Source: Blakeslea trispora
Lineage: Eukaryota; Mucoromycota; Mucoromycetes; Mucorales; Choanephoraceae
Assembly: GCA_025331445.1 (NCBI GenBank)
Contig: JAIWNE010000011.1
Coordinates: 455,537-519,536, forward strand
DNA: 64,000 nt
Direction: 5' to 3'
The number at the start of each line of letters is the position of its first letter. Within the stretch, counting starts at the first letter, position 1. Shown one piece after another: positions 34,859 to 45,317 of the stretch. Below the pieces are notes generated by a model that ran no database searches, was not told the origin of the DNA, and saw only the letters and a list, made by a program, of their open reading frames with translations. The position numbers and the translations under genes were made by a program.

Positions 34859-35496
34859 TATGAAACGAAAGAAAGGAAAAGCCCCAGTAAGAAAATATCA
34901 AGAAGAAGAGAAGATACAGGTATTCTTTAGTTGTAAAATCAGATCATTAACTCGATAATTGTTCTCAATCAAAGCACCCCCTATTGATACATCAGATGAT
35001 GATTTCCAGCCACTATTACCTGCCTCTAAAAAAAAGCAGAAAAAAAGGGTCCTTCCTCATCCTCATTCTATAGGTAAGTTATCTGAAAGACAATCAGTCT
35101 TTCCATACCCAATAATTTTTGAGTTTACTGAATTATATACAATGGATAGACCTGTTTGCTCCTGAACCTTCAACTGTTTGTTGACCACCTCCTCTTCCGT
35201 CTGTTGTTCCTTTTGAACATCCAACTCATGATGCTTCAATAGCATTGCCTGTTGGTACTTCAACATCACCTTCCCATAAACCTACATCAGTTATTTCAAT
35301 AAAGGTACAAGCAAAAATTGACAAATCCAATGAACTTCGCAAAGCCAAAGGCCAAGAACAAGCAAAAAATCAGTCTTCAAGCGCTGTTTGTAAAATACGT
35401 GGAGAATCAGGTCATACTGGTTCATCTAGTAGCAAATGCAAGTTTCATAAGGCTAGTAAGCAAGAAAAGTCTAAAGATTTTACTCAATACATTTAA
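34859..35496 (+). pseudogene. Broken zinc-knuckle protein gene
   Basis: Starts MKRKKGKAPVRKYQEEEK, and with two candidate introns continues as APPIDTSDDDFQPLLPASK, KKQKKRVLPHPHS and DLFAPEPSTVC. There a TGA interrupts before PPPLPSVVPFEHPTHDA. The end carries a CCHC-like knuckle, VCKIRGESGHTGSSSS followed by KCKFHK, in which the second cysteine position is Arg (CKIR for CKxC). A stop plus the lost ligand indicates decay. Proteins with such a knuckle are common in Mucoromycota, often near mobile elements; the parent family is not named here. Confidence 0.55.
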
Positions 35497-36470
35497 ATTT
35501 GATAGTATTATACACAAAATATAGACACTATTTAAACCTTTTTTGAGATTGCAAAACAGTTTCTATTCTTCTGCTGATATTATTAGCCACTTCGTCGTTT
35601 CGAAATACGTTATGTTGTATTCCAAATAAACTGTCTTTGTTGCGTCTCTTGTTGAATATATGTAGGACTTTACTATAGGCGTGCCACTAGGGCGTGCCGT
35701 TTTTTTTTTTCGAAACCCTTCTAAAAATGGTGTATAGCTCACATCCAATAATAAGAAGCCTAACGTGTAAACATTGTTTTATTCTTATGCTTCTCAGAAA
35801 TTTTTTTAGCTCTTGAATGAATGACTTGCCCCATCTGTAAGAAAAGACAACTGGAAAGAAATCTATTCGCTTTGATTAGTAGAGAAATACGACAAAAATC
35901 ATGATAAAATCTATACCTTTTTTCCAAAGAGTTTCTCTTTTTTATATCATTTAAATAGCAAGAGACTTTTTGCGTATTCATCTAAGCAAGCATTAGGAAA
36001 TAGCTTGTAGTCTGTTGAATAACTTTGTTACTTTTTTGTATTTTGTTTCTTTGTTTTATAAAGCAGATTGACCGCATTACTGATAAATGTCCTCAGTGGC
36101 TGATATATTGATTGTCTGTTTATTCTTTGTATAGACCAGTGGATATTGATGTAAGCGTTGTTAGCTGAAAGCGGAGTTTACACACATTGGCCAACAATCT
36201 TGATGGTTGGACAAGTGTCATGACAATCAATGCATTTTAAAAAGGAGTTCATAAGTCAGTGAAGCAAAAGGCAGAGAAGTCTATTGTACTTCTTTGGTTT
36301 CTCAACTCTTCTTTTCTTGCTCTTACTCTCTTTTTTCCTTCATCTCTATTTGCAAGGTATACAGTGGTATTAAAATAAAGTCAGGGTGTGGGAAAACAAT
36401 AAAAAGCCAGTCCCAAAGGATCAGCAGAAAAAATTTCAGCAGTCCAGTCCAACATGTGATTGAGTGCTGT
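35497..36470. other. Spacer with second dispersed-repeat copy
   Basis: AT-rich. It contains the 30-bp dispersed repeat at 35721-35750, preceded by a GC-richer segment (CTAGGGCGTGCCG, about 35688-35700) and a T run. No coding signal; minus frames at 35563-35981 are unrecognised. Confidence 0.4.
35721..35750 (+). repeat. 30-bp dispersed repeat, copy 2
   Basis: Matches 20851-20880 at 27 of 30 positions in the same orientation (CTAAAAATGGTGTATAGCTC and the following 10 bp). Likely a short conserved piece of an old mobile element. Confidence 0.6.
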
Positions 36471-36478
36471 CAAAAAGG

Positions 36479-36488
36479 TATAAAAAGG
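36479..36488 (+). promoter_or_regulatory. TATA-box candidate
   Basis: TATAAAAAGG lies about 47 bp before the tandem repeat and is followed by a pyrimidine-rich stretch (36495-36530), the arrangement seen before fungal transcription starts. No protein frame follows, so it may drive a non-coding transcript. Inferred from sequence only. Confidence 0.35.
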
Positions 36489-36534
36489 CTTCGTTTTTCG
36501 CCTTCTTTTCTTCTTTTTTTCTTTATCCATTTAA

Positions 36535-36703
36535 GATGAACGGGATGGTCGTTCTCTATAGGCATGTGTCATGACACCTCTGCTGAGTTTGTTGGGCTAA
36601 GGGGACAAGATGAACGGGATGTGCGTTCTCTATAGGCATGTTAATAATACCTCTGCTGAATCTGTTGGGGTTAGGGGAGAAGGGGGCACTTGGTGCCCTT
36701 TTC
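36535..36703 (+). repeat. Two-copy 74-bp tandem repeat ending in a hairpin
   Basis: Copy 1 is 36535-36608 and copy 2 is about 36609-36681. Both begin GATGAACGGGATG and share GTTCTCTATAGGCATGT, ACCTCTGCTGA and TAGGGGA, with scattered substitutions. Immediately after copy 2 an 11-bp stem (36679-36689 pairing with 36693-36703, loop TTG, core GGGCAC/GTGCCC, two G-T pairs) ends in T residues. No open frame spans the unit. It could be a small RNA gene or a decayed element. Confidence 0.5.
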
Positions 36704-37720
36704 TGTTATAATTAATAAAAAAGAAAAAAAAGTTAATTTGATTATAAAAACCTATATTGTGCATAGGCCTTATTTTGTGTTGTGTTTACTTTTTTGTCTT
36801 TTTATTGTTTCAATGATTCGTGTGTAATATGTCTATACGATTTATCAATATCTTAGTATGAATAAGCTAAGCTGTAGACAATAACTGCACTCTGTTGATT
36901 TCTTCTGTATAGACACTCAAATAGTCAAGACGCCATCCATATTGCAATTTCCTCCTTTGATAGCTGCTTTTGATACTACAACAAAAAGCTACATTGTAGC
37001 TGTAAAGCCTTTCTGTATTACAAGAAAGAAAGAAAGAGAAAGGTCTCTATCACTCTTTGCAAATAAAGCTATAAGGCTGTACGCATGAATAACAGGATTT
37101 GTATAAATTGGGTCCTCAGTTGTGTGCGTTAATATCATTACTGTTGGGTATTTCGTATCTAATTGAGCTATTCAACCAACCAATCAAGCCAGTCCATATT
37201 CATGTTCATATCTGGATAGTTTTCTTGACTATCTGAAATAGTACAATGAATGGATCACATTGAGAAGCGTGTAAGGCGATGAAAGATCCATCTTCCTTCT
37301 GTGTGAGAGAGTGATATAAAGATAGGGAGAGAGCGTACATCATCACTTCTCACCTGTACGTTAGTCAGAATAACGCCACAAGTCATGATGGTCGCATTAA
37401 TAGTATCCTAAAAAAGAAGAGAAAGATGACTTAGATAAACCTACAGAACTCATAGCTCTGAGCAATATAGTGTTACTTTATATTGAACTATTCAAGACTT
37501 GCTTCAAACCAACTGATTTGCATTAGTTTTTTTTTGTGAGCGAAAAAATTCAAAAAAAACAAAATGTTATGGAATACAAACTATACTTACAACAATGCTG
37601 TTATACTCAGAAGAAGATAAAAAGACTATGACAAGATTTTGCTATTGTATACTGATAAAGAGAAGGGGTCAAAACTGTCAAAATAAGTCTATTCAGCAGC
37701 AATTTCTTAGATAGACAAAA
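36704..37720. other. AT-rich spacer
   Basis: About 1 kb without an open frame of note. No inverted repeats longer than a few bases and no protein similarity were seen. Confidence 0.4.
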
Positions 37721-37726
37721 GACATA

Positions 37727-37900
37727 CAGTAGTCGCTCGATTTAAGAATAGTTGATATAAGAGTATCCTCAATATAAGAGTAGTAATCCTTTGACTTATA
37801 ATCGCTTCAAGCGCTAAAATACCATTTAATCCAAGAGTATGTCCAACATAAAAGTGTATTTCTCAGAAATATGAACACTCCCTGAATAAAACGATTATTG
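37727..37900. mobile_element. 174-bp MITE with pogo-like inverted repeats (copy B)
   Basis: Starts CAGTAGTCGCTCGATTTAAG, and the reverse complement of its end starts CAATAATCGTTTTATTC; both are flanked by TA (37725-37726 and 37901-37902). The CAGTAGTC-CTCGATTTA terminus is like that of pogo/Tigger-type elements. Interior sequence, including the near-palindrome CGCTTCAAGCGCTAAAATAC, aligns in reverse orientation to the copy at 19517-19655; this copy is about 35 bp longer because of an extra TATAAGAGTA-like repeat block. Non-coding. Confidence 0.8.
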
Positions 37901-38406
37901 TATGATAGCTTCTAGAAAAGACATAAAAAAATTAGGAGGGACTCTTTTTTTGTACCTTGAAATTGAAGACAATGACCATAGAAGAGTATTCACTCATGCC
38001 CATTATTTGACAGAGAGAAAGATAATGACATACATGTCCTTTATTTGTTTATGTTTCTTGTTGTTCTCTTTAGCACTACATGTCATACTATCGTTTTTTT
38101 ATAGCTCGTATTTAAGTCAGCCTTGGTGCGATCTTAATGTCAAGCTTTGATTGGATTGAGAACAGATAAAAAAAAGGCGTTAATCCTCGAAATAAACATA
38201 ATGCTTCCCCTCCCCTCTCAGTTCAAAATAAACAGCCTTTCTTATACAAACATGTTTATATCCTCTTCATCTCATCAAAACTATTGCGCAAAAATACCAT
38301 GTTGTGTTTGCCCATTTCAAAGTTTAAACTCAACAATAAGTGTCTTTATGCCCCAATAGGAAAACTGATTCAAAGGGCTACTTCAAAAAATCGTCATTGC
38401 GTAGTA

Positions 38407-38485
38407 CAGCTACCCAGGATTGAAATTGGGCTTAATCCATAAGTTTTGACCATAAAAATGATCCAATTTCAATTCTCAGTGACTG
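38407..38485. mobile_element. 79-bp miniature inverted-repeat element
   Basis: Left end CAGCTACCCAGGATTGAAAT and the reverse complement of the right end, CAGTCACTGAGAATTGAAAT, form inverted repeats of about 25 bp. They are flanked by TA on both sides (38405-38406 and 38486-38487). Termini beginning CAG plus a TA duplication again fit a Tc1/mariner-type non-autonomous element, of a different family from the 174-bp one. It ends about 310 bp upstream of the ubiquitin-domain gene. Confidence 0.65.
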
Positions 38486-38793
38486 TACTTGCGAGGATTT
38501 CTCTTAATGACTGAAAATTGATACACGCTTTCTTATGAATCACGTTTGTATTGATCAACACTATCAGCACAAGTCTTGTATAGAGCAGAGCAACAGACTT
38601 AACAAGCCAGTAATAAAAAAAGTAATTTTTTTTTCTCGGGACGATAATTTTTTTTAGGTCATTTTTCTCAGAAACTAAATGGGTTCCCTTTTTTCTTGAC
38701 GTCTTCTTTGTTATTGTCTCTTTCTCTCTTTCTTTTTTTTTATTGTCTTTTTTTATATAATATACATATATCAGTAGCAGATTGTGCAACACT

Positions 38794-40629
38794 ATGAGCA
38801 ACACTAGTGTAGAAACATCTATGGACCAAATTGCACTTCAAATCAAGTCTTTGGAACAAAGAACAACATCTGTTACCATTTCTCGCACAGCATCCGTCTT
38901 GGACTTGAAGCAGGAAATCAAGATTGCATTTGATGTCGATTCTGACAGACAGCGCTTGATCTTTCAGGGAAGAGTTTTAAAAGATGACAAGCATCTGACT
39001 GACTATGGTAACCTTTTGTCTATCGAATAAACCCCACGTTACTTATTTTTTTTAAAAAAAAATAGCCAACCTCGACAATGGCAAAGTTATTCATCTCGTT
39101 GTTCGTCCACTGGATGCACCTCATAACCCATCGAATGGTATGACCAAAAACAGAATAGTCTAGATCTCTTTTTTTTTTGCTTACACACGATGTTAGATGA
39201 ACCCAATGCCGGTAACACTCAGAACCGTGCATCCAATATAAGAGGCACCAGTAGAATACGTTCACTCCCATCGATATCCAGTAGATTTCCAATGATGGAG
39301 GGATATGCTTTCATCACGCTTGATTCCACATTGAATGATATTGGCGATAGTCAGTCTGTAAGTTTGCTGAAAGGAGAAAAAGGAGGTGATTGGTGACTCA
39401 CTAGTATGATAGCTTTTATCTTCTGTTTTGAATGGTATTACAGGTGGCCTACATGGCTCGGGAACAACTAACAATCGAAACAATCCAGATACCACCTCGA
39501 CCACAACCACGACTACCACGACCACACAATCAAACACAAATGTAAGCTCTTTTATTTTGTCTTGTGCGCTTCTTATCAACTTATGCTTATGTTAGTCTCG
39601 ACCTTCGTTATCCAATCGAACCCCTTTCCCGCTTAATCTTGGTAGAACGAGTCCTTCTGATTTTATCTCTTCTTTAGCATCTGCTTCTCTTTCGGATCGG
39701 GTTACTTCCGGACTTCCTTTCCCTGTAAGTCTTTTCAAAAAGAAAAAAAAAAAGGATAACGTGGATTAAGTTGTTTACCATTAGCCGAGTGTCGAAATCA
39801 GATTAGCCAGAACATTAGGGTCGATGCGTAATGTTAGAATTATGCTTGAAGATTCTGCTACAAATGATGGTAATGTTTTGCACACAAAAGGGAAAAAAAG
39901 GGGGTTTGAGATTAATATTTGAAAGCAGATGTCAGTCAATTCCCAGCACCTAATTCAACACCAGAACAACTACAAGAGATTCGTAATCGATTAAGAAACA
40001 GTGGCAATAGTCAATCAGCCCAAATTGGTATGGTTTTAAATGAGTTGGCAGATTTAATGACTGAAGCTGCACCACGGATGAGACAAGTGGCTCAAAGTTT
40101 AAGACAAGAAAATCAAACAGCCGACCAAGAGGTATAAAAACTATAGATTAGGAATCAAAAAAAAAGAAAAAGAAAAGGAGAACTAAACAACTCTCTTTTT
40201 TTTTAGCGAGTTACCAATCGACGCGTACTCAACATGTCTCGTATTGTCCAAGGCATGAGTCTGATCAATCACTTCCTCGGTTCTGTCCTAGCAAGTGCTG
40301 ATGTTGATTCTGGTAATCAACAAAGACACAGTTTATTCTCTAATTCTTCACCACAAAATCGTCCTTCCTCACCCGTCAGAATGTCTTCCTCCTTCTTTTC
40401 TCGAGGCAATACAGAAGCCATTCGAACATCAACACCAGTCACCGTCAGAACCACCAGACCTTCTTCTTCTTCTAATACCACCAGACCTTTAGAATCTACC
40501 ACATCATCCTCATCTTCCTCTAGTCATTCGCCTTTGAAACGCCAATTAGAAACAAATGAGGATGAGCAAGAAAAGGAAGAAGATACAAAACGATTAAGAA
40601 CTGACAAGGGAAAAGACAAGAAAGATTAA
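38794..40629 (+). CDS. Ubiquitin-like-domain protein, BAG6/Scythe-like
   Basis: Eight exons (38794-39007, 39066-39137, 39197-39349, 39444-39541, 39596-39724, 39785-39869, 39929-40131 and 40207-40629) give 458 residues. Residues about 10-90 form a ubiquitin-like domain (LQIKSLEQRTTSVTISRTAS, RQRLIFQGRVLKDDKHLTDY, GKVIHLVVRP). A Thr-rich linker follows, then a helical region (LNELADLMTEAAPRMRQVAQ; GMSLINHFLGSVLASADVD) like the central part of BAG6. The C-terminus is Ser-rich and ends in a lysine-rich, possibly nuclear-localising tail (KRLRTDKGKDKKD). BAG6-type proteins hold hydrophobic clients for ER insertion or proteasomal disposal. Exon 3 must use the donor GTCAGT at 39350; the stronger-looking GTAAGT at 39358 would break the frame. 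Confidence 0.8.
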
Positions 40630-40770
40630 AGAAACTGTATTCCCCCCTCTTGTATTTAAACATTCTTTTCTTTTTTTTAAAAATATATATATATACACGC
40701 ATAACAGCTACTACAAGGAAAAAAAAAAGTGAAAGAAAGAGAGGAAAATAGAATAAAAAAAAAGAACTAT

Positions 40771-42457
40771 TTAATAGCGCCTTTTACGATAATCATGATC
40801 ATCGTCTCTAGGACGCTTTTTAATAGATCGTTTTCGCTCGTATTCTTCTTGTTTTGCTTTAGCTGATCTATCCCGAGGATCGATCACGACATAATCATCC
40901 ACTGTTTCCTTTCGCTGCATCAGATCCTTGCCCTTTAAATCTTTATCAAACACAAGTCGATGTGATATCCAGCCTTCATCCGTTTCATCCATGTTGTCAA
41001 ATTGAGATGGATCAAAACAAGATTCACAATTAGGGATATCATGTAGCTCACAGATCTTTTGTTCTTTCTTAGTTTCTGGTTGGGTAGCAGTTTGACTGGT
41101 AGAGAGCTTCTTTCGGAAAGCCAAGAGTTGATCAAGCACATCACTGTCATCCACTTTACTCTTCTTGTTCAGCTTCTTTTTTTGCTGAGAAGCGTATTTC
41201 TCTCTTTCGAGAGCGACAAGTGATTTCTTTTTCTCTTTCTTTTCCTCGGGTACAATATCCGAGACGGGGCTTGGTTTTGAGATATTTCGAATGTCTTGCT
41301 TTAATTTCTCAATTGTATCGTGTGCTGAAGTTGGTGGTGGAGGTGGAGGGGTGGTCTTTTTCTTTTTCTCTACTGGTTTCTCTACTGGTTTCTCGACTGG
41401 TTTCTCGACTGGTTTCTCGACTGGTTTCTCGACTGGTTTCTCGACTGGTCTCTCGACTGGTTTCTCGACTGGCTTTTCTACTGTTGCATTTGTGACTCTT
41501 TCTTGTTGAATGTCTTCTAATAGGGAGGGTTCTGCAGAGACAGTATGTTCCATAAAATCATAGGAACTCTTCATCTTGGTTTTTTCAGCTGCAGGTGGTT
41601 CTAATTCGGCCGCTTCCTCACCAAATGAAAGTAAATTCAATTGCCTTAAAAAAAAAGGGGGGGGAGAAGTTAGTCAATCGTTTCTACCAAACAAAACAAG
41701 ACTTTTCTTTTACTTTTTTTGGCCTTTCTTTTTCTTCTTTTGAGCTTGTTCCTCAAGCTTCTTTTGTTCCATCAATTCGGCCTGCTTCTTTTCTTCTGCT
41801 GTAATACGAGGAATGATATCATCAAATGGATTCAAGACGACTTCAGCAGATCGGATACGTGGAGGATAGAGTGGTCTTTCATTAGCATCCAACTCCAATT
41901 CAGTCATCTTCATGACATTAAACAGCGTATCGCCTGCTACACGACCAAACATCGTATGTTTCCTCGTCAATTCATCAGCTCGATCAAGCGTAATAAAGAA
42001 CTGAGATCCATTGTCATCTTGGCCTGTATTAGCCAAGCCAACAAGACCACGTCGGTTGAACCGAAGTCTTGAATGAAACTCATCTGGAAACCCGTCTTCA
42101 TAAATAGATTCACCACCTTTTTTTTTATTGCGGAATGAGAATACATACGAGTTCTTGGTAAAAAAAAAAAAAAAAGAGACTTACCTTGACCTGTACCAGT
42201 AGGATCACCACCTTGAACAAGAAAATCAGGTACGATGCGATGAAATATAGTATTGTCATAATAGCCTTCGAGACAAAGTTGAATAAAGTTGCGCGTTGCT
42301 CGAGGTGCTTCTTTACCCCAAAGCTCTATTTCGATATCACCTGAAGTGGTATGAAGAATCACTTTGGCACTATGTTCCTTGGTTAATAACAAGATGTTTA
42401 TTTTGTTTGGCTTATACTTTACTTGGTATGAGGTTCAAGCGCATAAATATTCGACAT
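40771..42457 (-). CDS. CWC27: Spliceosome-associated cyclophilin CWC27
   Basis: Exons 42457-42423, 42369-42185, 42116-41714 and 41644-40771 give 498 residues. The cyclophilin domain (about 1-175) opens [11 protein letters not shown] and has [40 protein letters not shown] and [16 protein letters not shown], close to human CWC27 (SDCCAG10). The post-domain motif [10 protein letters not shown] is also conserved. A charged tail follows, with a VEKP tetrapeptide tandem array (about 9 units, coded at 41365-41480), a polyproline stretch and a CWC27-type end region ([30 protein letters not shown]). The protein belongs to activated (Bact) spliceosomes with Cwc22. Its start lies 95 bp from the divergent RMP1-like gene. 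Confidence 0.95.
41365..41480 (-). repeat. 12-bp tandem repeat encoding VEKP units
   Basis: A minisatellite of 12-bp units lies within CWC27 exon 4, read on the minus strand as Val-Glu-Lys-Pro repeated about nine times with one Arg variant. The units are nearly identical at DNA level, which implies recent expansion by slippage. The opposite strand also reads open here (Phe-Ser-Thr-Gly repeats), which is a by-product. Confidence 0.85.
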
Positions 42458-42552
42458 TGTATCTTTTTCAAAAAAAAAAAAATAGAAAAAAAGATCAGAC
42501 AAATAATATTTTTATTACGAGATCTTAAAAAAAAATATGTTTTATTAAAAGA
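42458..42552. promoter_or_regulatory. 95-bp bidirectional promoter, CWC27 / RMP1-like
   Basis: The start codons of two divergently transcribed RNA-processing genes are separated by only 95 bp of A/T homopolymer-rich DNA. Both must initiate within it, so co-regulation is likely. No specific factor site is identified. Confidence 0.6.
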
Positions 42553-43453
42553 ATGTCTTCATTACCTTATTATGCACAACGTCAACCACCTATACCACCT
42601 AATCCCATCCTGTCCAATGTACGCATCAACAAGCAAATAGATATGGATCATGAGAGTCAACTAAAGTCATTACGTTCGTTTGTTGACCTCTTTTCAGATA
42701 CACAACCATTTTGGGTCGAAGTGGCTGTCTTGGATCGTATTCATTACAAAAACATGAACCAGCAACGTCAATTCCATCGATTCAAACGTGGTATGGAACT
42801 AAGAAGACTGATCAAGCGACTCAAATCACTCCATCTACCGAAGGAAATGGAACGACTCTATCTTTCCTTTTGGAATGGTGCATCGTAAGTTGGTATGACA
42901 AACAACATCCTCAGTACTCATCATGACTAGATCAGATACTTCTCGGCCCAACTATATTCCAAGTAAAGAATCTGTTTATTATACCTTGCATCGGTTGATT
43001 AGTGCTGCCTTACTATTAGACAAGATCAAGGTGGTCACACTCGAGACATTCCGAGCCAATGCGACTCTGTTGAAACTAGAACATTTTGTTTCTTTGGCAA
43101 TGGTTGTCATGGGTATCTGTAGTCGATTGTATAAACTGGCTCATGTATGGATCAATCAGCTTGAAGAATGCTATCATCTACTCTATCGATGGTCTGCCTG
43201 TTTCCCTAGTGGATTGAAACAGAAGGATCAAGCAGCCTATGATAGTCAGCACAAGATTGCCTGTACTGCCGATACCTTTTCTATTGTACGATCTCAGTAT
43301 ACAAAAACAACACAATCTCAAAAGGCCAGCCTACAGTTTCCTGTTCATCTCGAGAGCTTGATTGCTTCCCAGGCTGTGAAGGAAAAGTTGATAGAGACAG
43401 AGCCAAATGATGCCTATGATGAAGATGAAGATTTAGGAGGTAAAGAAAAGTAA
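42553..43453 (+). CDS. RMP1: RNase MRP protein Rmp1 / NEPRO-like
   Basis: Exons 42553-42884 and 42931-43453 (46-nt intron) give 284 residues. The N-terminal region has the helical pattern of the NEPRO/Rmp1 family: FWVEVAVLDRIHYKNMNQQR followed by FHRFKRGMELRRLIKRLKSL. A second helical block ends the domain (LISAALLLDKIKVVTLETFR; HFVSLAMVVMGICSRLYKLA). The acidic C-terminus is unconserved. Yeast Rmp1 is a dedicated subunit of RNase MRP, which cuts pre-rRNA at A3; animal NEPRO is its proposed counterpart. The assignment rests on pattern recognition and is moderate. It shares a promoter region with CWC27 and converges on TRM11. Confidence 0.62.
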
Positions 43454-43625
43454 CATGAATTCTTAATAACAAAAAAAAAACTAAAGCTTATTCCAATCTA
43501 GAGGTCATTCAGCGTTAAATAATAATGATAATAAAGGAGTAATTTATTTGTCTACATTTTCATAGTCTATCAATCATTTTTTTTTTCTTTTTTTCCTTGG
43601 ATATACACACACATATACAGAGAGA

Positions 43626-45199
43626 TTAATGGCCAAAGTTGAAATACTATTAAAATCACGTGAGTTTTCTATATTTGTATGTGTACACACACAAATTACC
43701 TTTTCACGGAATAAAAAGTGACCGGGTCTCTTTGGATCCTCTGTTCCGTTTGCCATAATTTCTTGCTTTTCAGCTTCTGACACCACACTCACTTCCACCA
43801 TGGCCTTATCTTGCTCAGACCAATCCTTTGTCTTTTCCATCGTAATCAATCGTCGAGACCATTGGCCAAAGTTCTGTTCACTATTAGACACAAGTGTCAT
43901 ACAGGGATGCTGAGGCACATCTTCATTTGAATATTCATCCACCACAGTAGGTAACCAATAGACCAATCGACCACCCAATGTCAACTGTTGTGCAGCAAAA
44001 TCCAACAGATCTTCCAATACTTCAGACATCTCATAGGGTTTTGTGGGAGGGTAATAGTCTTCTCGTGTATGCATGGGCACACCATCATAGGTACGCATGG
44101 TCAGCTCTTTGCCATCATTACGACCTAACCTTTTAGCACCTGCACGTACACCATAAGGTGGATCCGTCACGATTGCATCCAACCATTGTTGTTTACGCCA
44201 TGGGTTACGACAGATATCAAAGACCAAAGTATCCAAGACACGACCCTGAAGGTTGTATTGCTCTACATTTGACTGAATACTCGATTTACCTTTACCACGA
44301 ATCTGACGTCCATCAATGTCTGATCCCAATGTGTAGGCACCAAAATGTGCACAGGTGAACAAGAAGCTACCGGTGCCTACAAAGGGATCATACACTAGTT
44401 TACCAGCACTGGCCAGGGCTTGATTGGCCATGACCAAAGAGAGTTCAGCGTCCATGGAAGTAGTGCCTAGGTATTTTCGTTTTTTGAGGTTGTATCGATT
44501 GACAAGGTCACGGCTACCTGAGGCAATCAAACGACCCATATAGATAAAAGTAGGGTCCGCTGCGGCCTTGGTGTTGTCAAAGCCATAATCTGCCAAAACA
44601 TGGAACTGAACATCTGGGTTTTTCATATCAATCGGTCCCTCAAATCCGAGGTAAGAGAATGAGTTGATAATATCAATCTGTTGCTTGTAAGTGATGGTGG
44701 ATCCAAAGGCAGAGACAACAAATCGGAATGAGCATGTGTTGTAGTCCATCCAACGATCTGCTGTGTCTTTCTTGACTTGATGGTGTGCTTGTTCGTATGT
44801 TTCGCCTTCACCCCAAAGTTCAAAGATATTTCTATTTCACAAAGAAAGAGGATGAGCATCACCCATCCTTCATAAAAAAAAAAGAGAAATATCTACTTTA
44901 TCAAAATAGCTCTTTTAACTAATTTCTGAGCTGATTCAACCGAGTCAATGTGTACTTTGAGAAAAGGATTCTTTTAAAGTGCGTCAATACATGGTGTTGT
45001 TTAAAGAATGGTGCTTACATTGAGTTTATAGTCATTGGGATCATAAGTCAAATGGACATGCTCGAGTTTAGCTAATGACAGTAGCTCTGGAAGTCGGAAT
45101 TCATCGTGAAACTAGAGTACTCTTTTCTTATTAGAAAAAATAAATGTCTTGTTGGTATCTTTTCTTTACCTGTGCAAACTGAACAAGAAAAGTAGGCAT
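43626..45199 (-). CDS. TRM11: tRNA (guanine10-N2)-methyltransferase catalytic subunit TRM11
   Basis: Five exons, 45199-45170, 45111-45019, 44970-44897, 44831-43700 and 43646-43626, give 449 residues. The N-terminal THUMP-like part is built from the small exons (MPTFLVQFAQFHDEFRLPEL, NPFLKVHIDSVESAQKLV, KNIFELWGEGETYEQAHH). The Rossmann methyltransferase domain has LVYDPFVGTGSFLFTCAHFG, GSDIDGRQIRGKGKSSIQSN and the catalytic DPPYGVRAGAKRLGRN. With Trm112 it forms m2G10 in cytoplasmic tRNAs. The last exon is only 21 nt (YFNFGH-stop); reading through instead would add an unlikely tail. Length is close to yeast Trm11 (433). Confidence 0.95.
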
Positions 45200-45317
45200 G
45201 ACAATTAAGAATACAAATAAAAAAAAAAGAAAAAGAAAAAGAAAAATATTTAGGTTTCATGCAAACCTATCTAAGCCACTTTTCATCTTTTTTCTTCTTC
45301 TTCTTTTACTTTGAACA

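Noticed and set aside
41220..41509. Plus-strand frames opposite CWC27 with Phe-Ser-Thr-Gly or Leu-Val-Ser-Arg repeats
   Set aside because: They are the antisense readings of the VEKP minisatellite; the minus strand is a convincing CWC27 tail.
43609..43620. ATACAGAGA, similar to the U6 snRNA ACAGAGA box
   Set aside because: No other U6 features nearby; it lies in the AC-rich 3' end of TRM11 and is a chance match.
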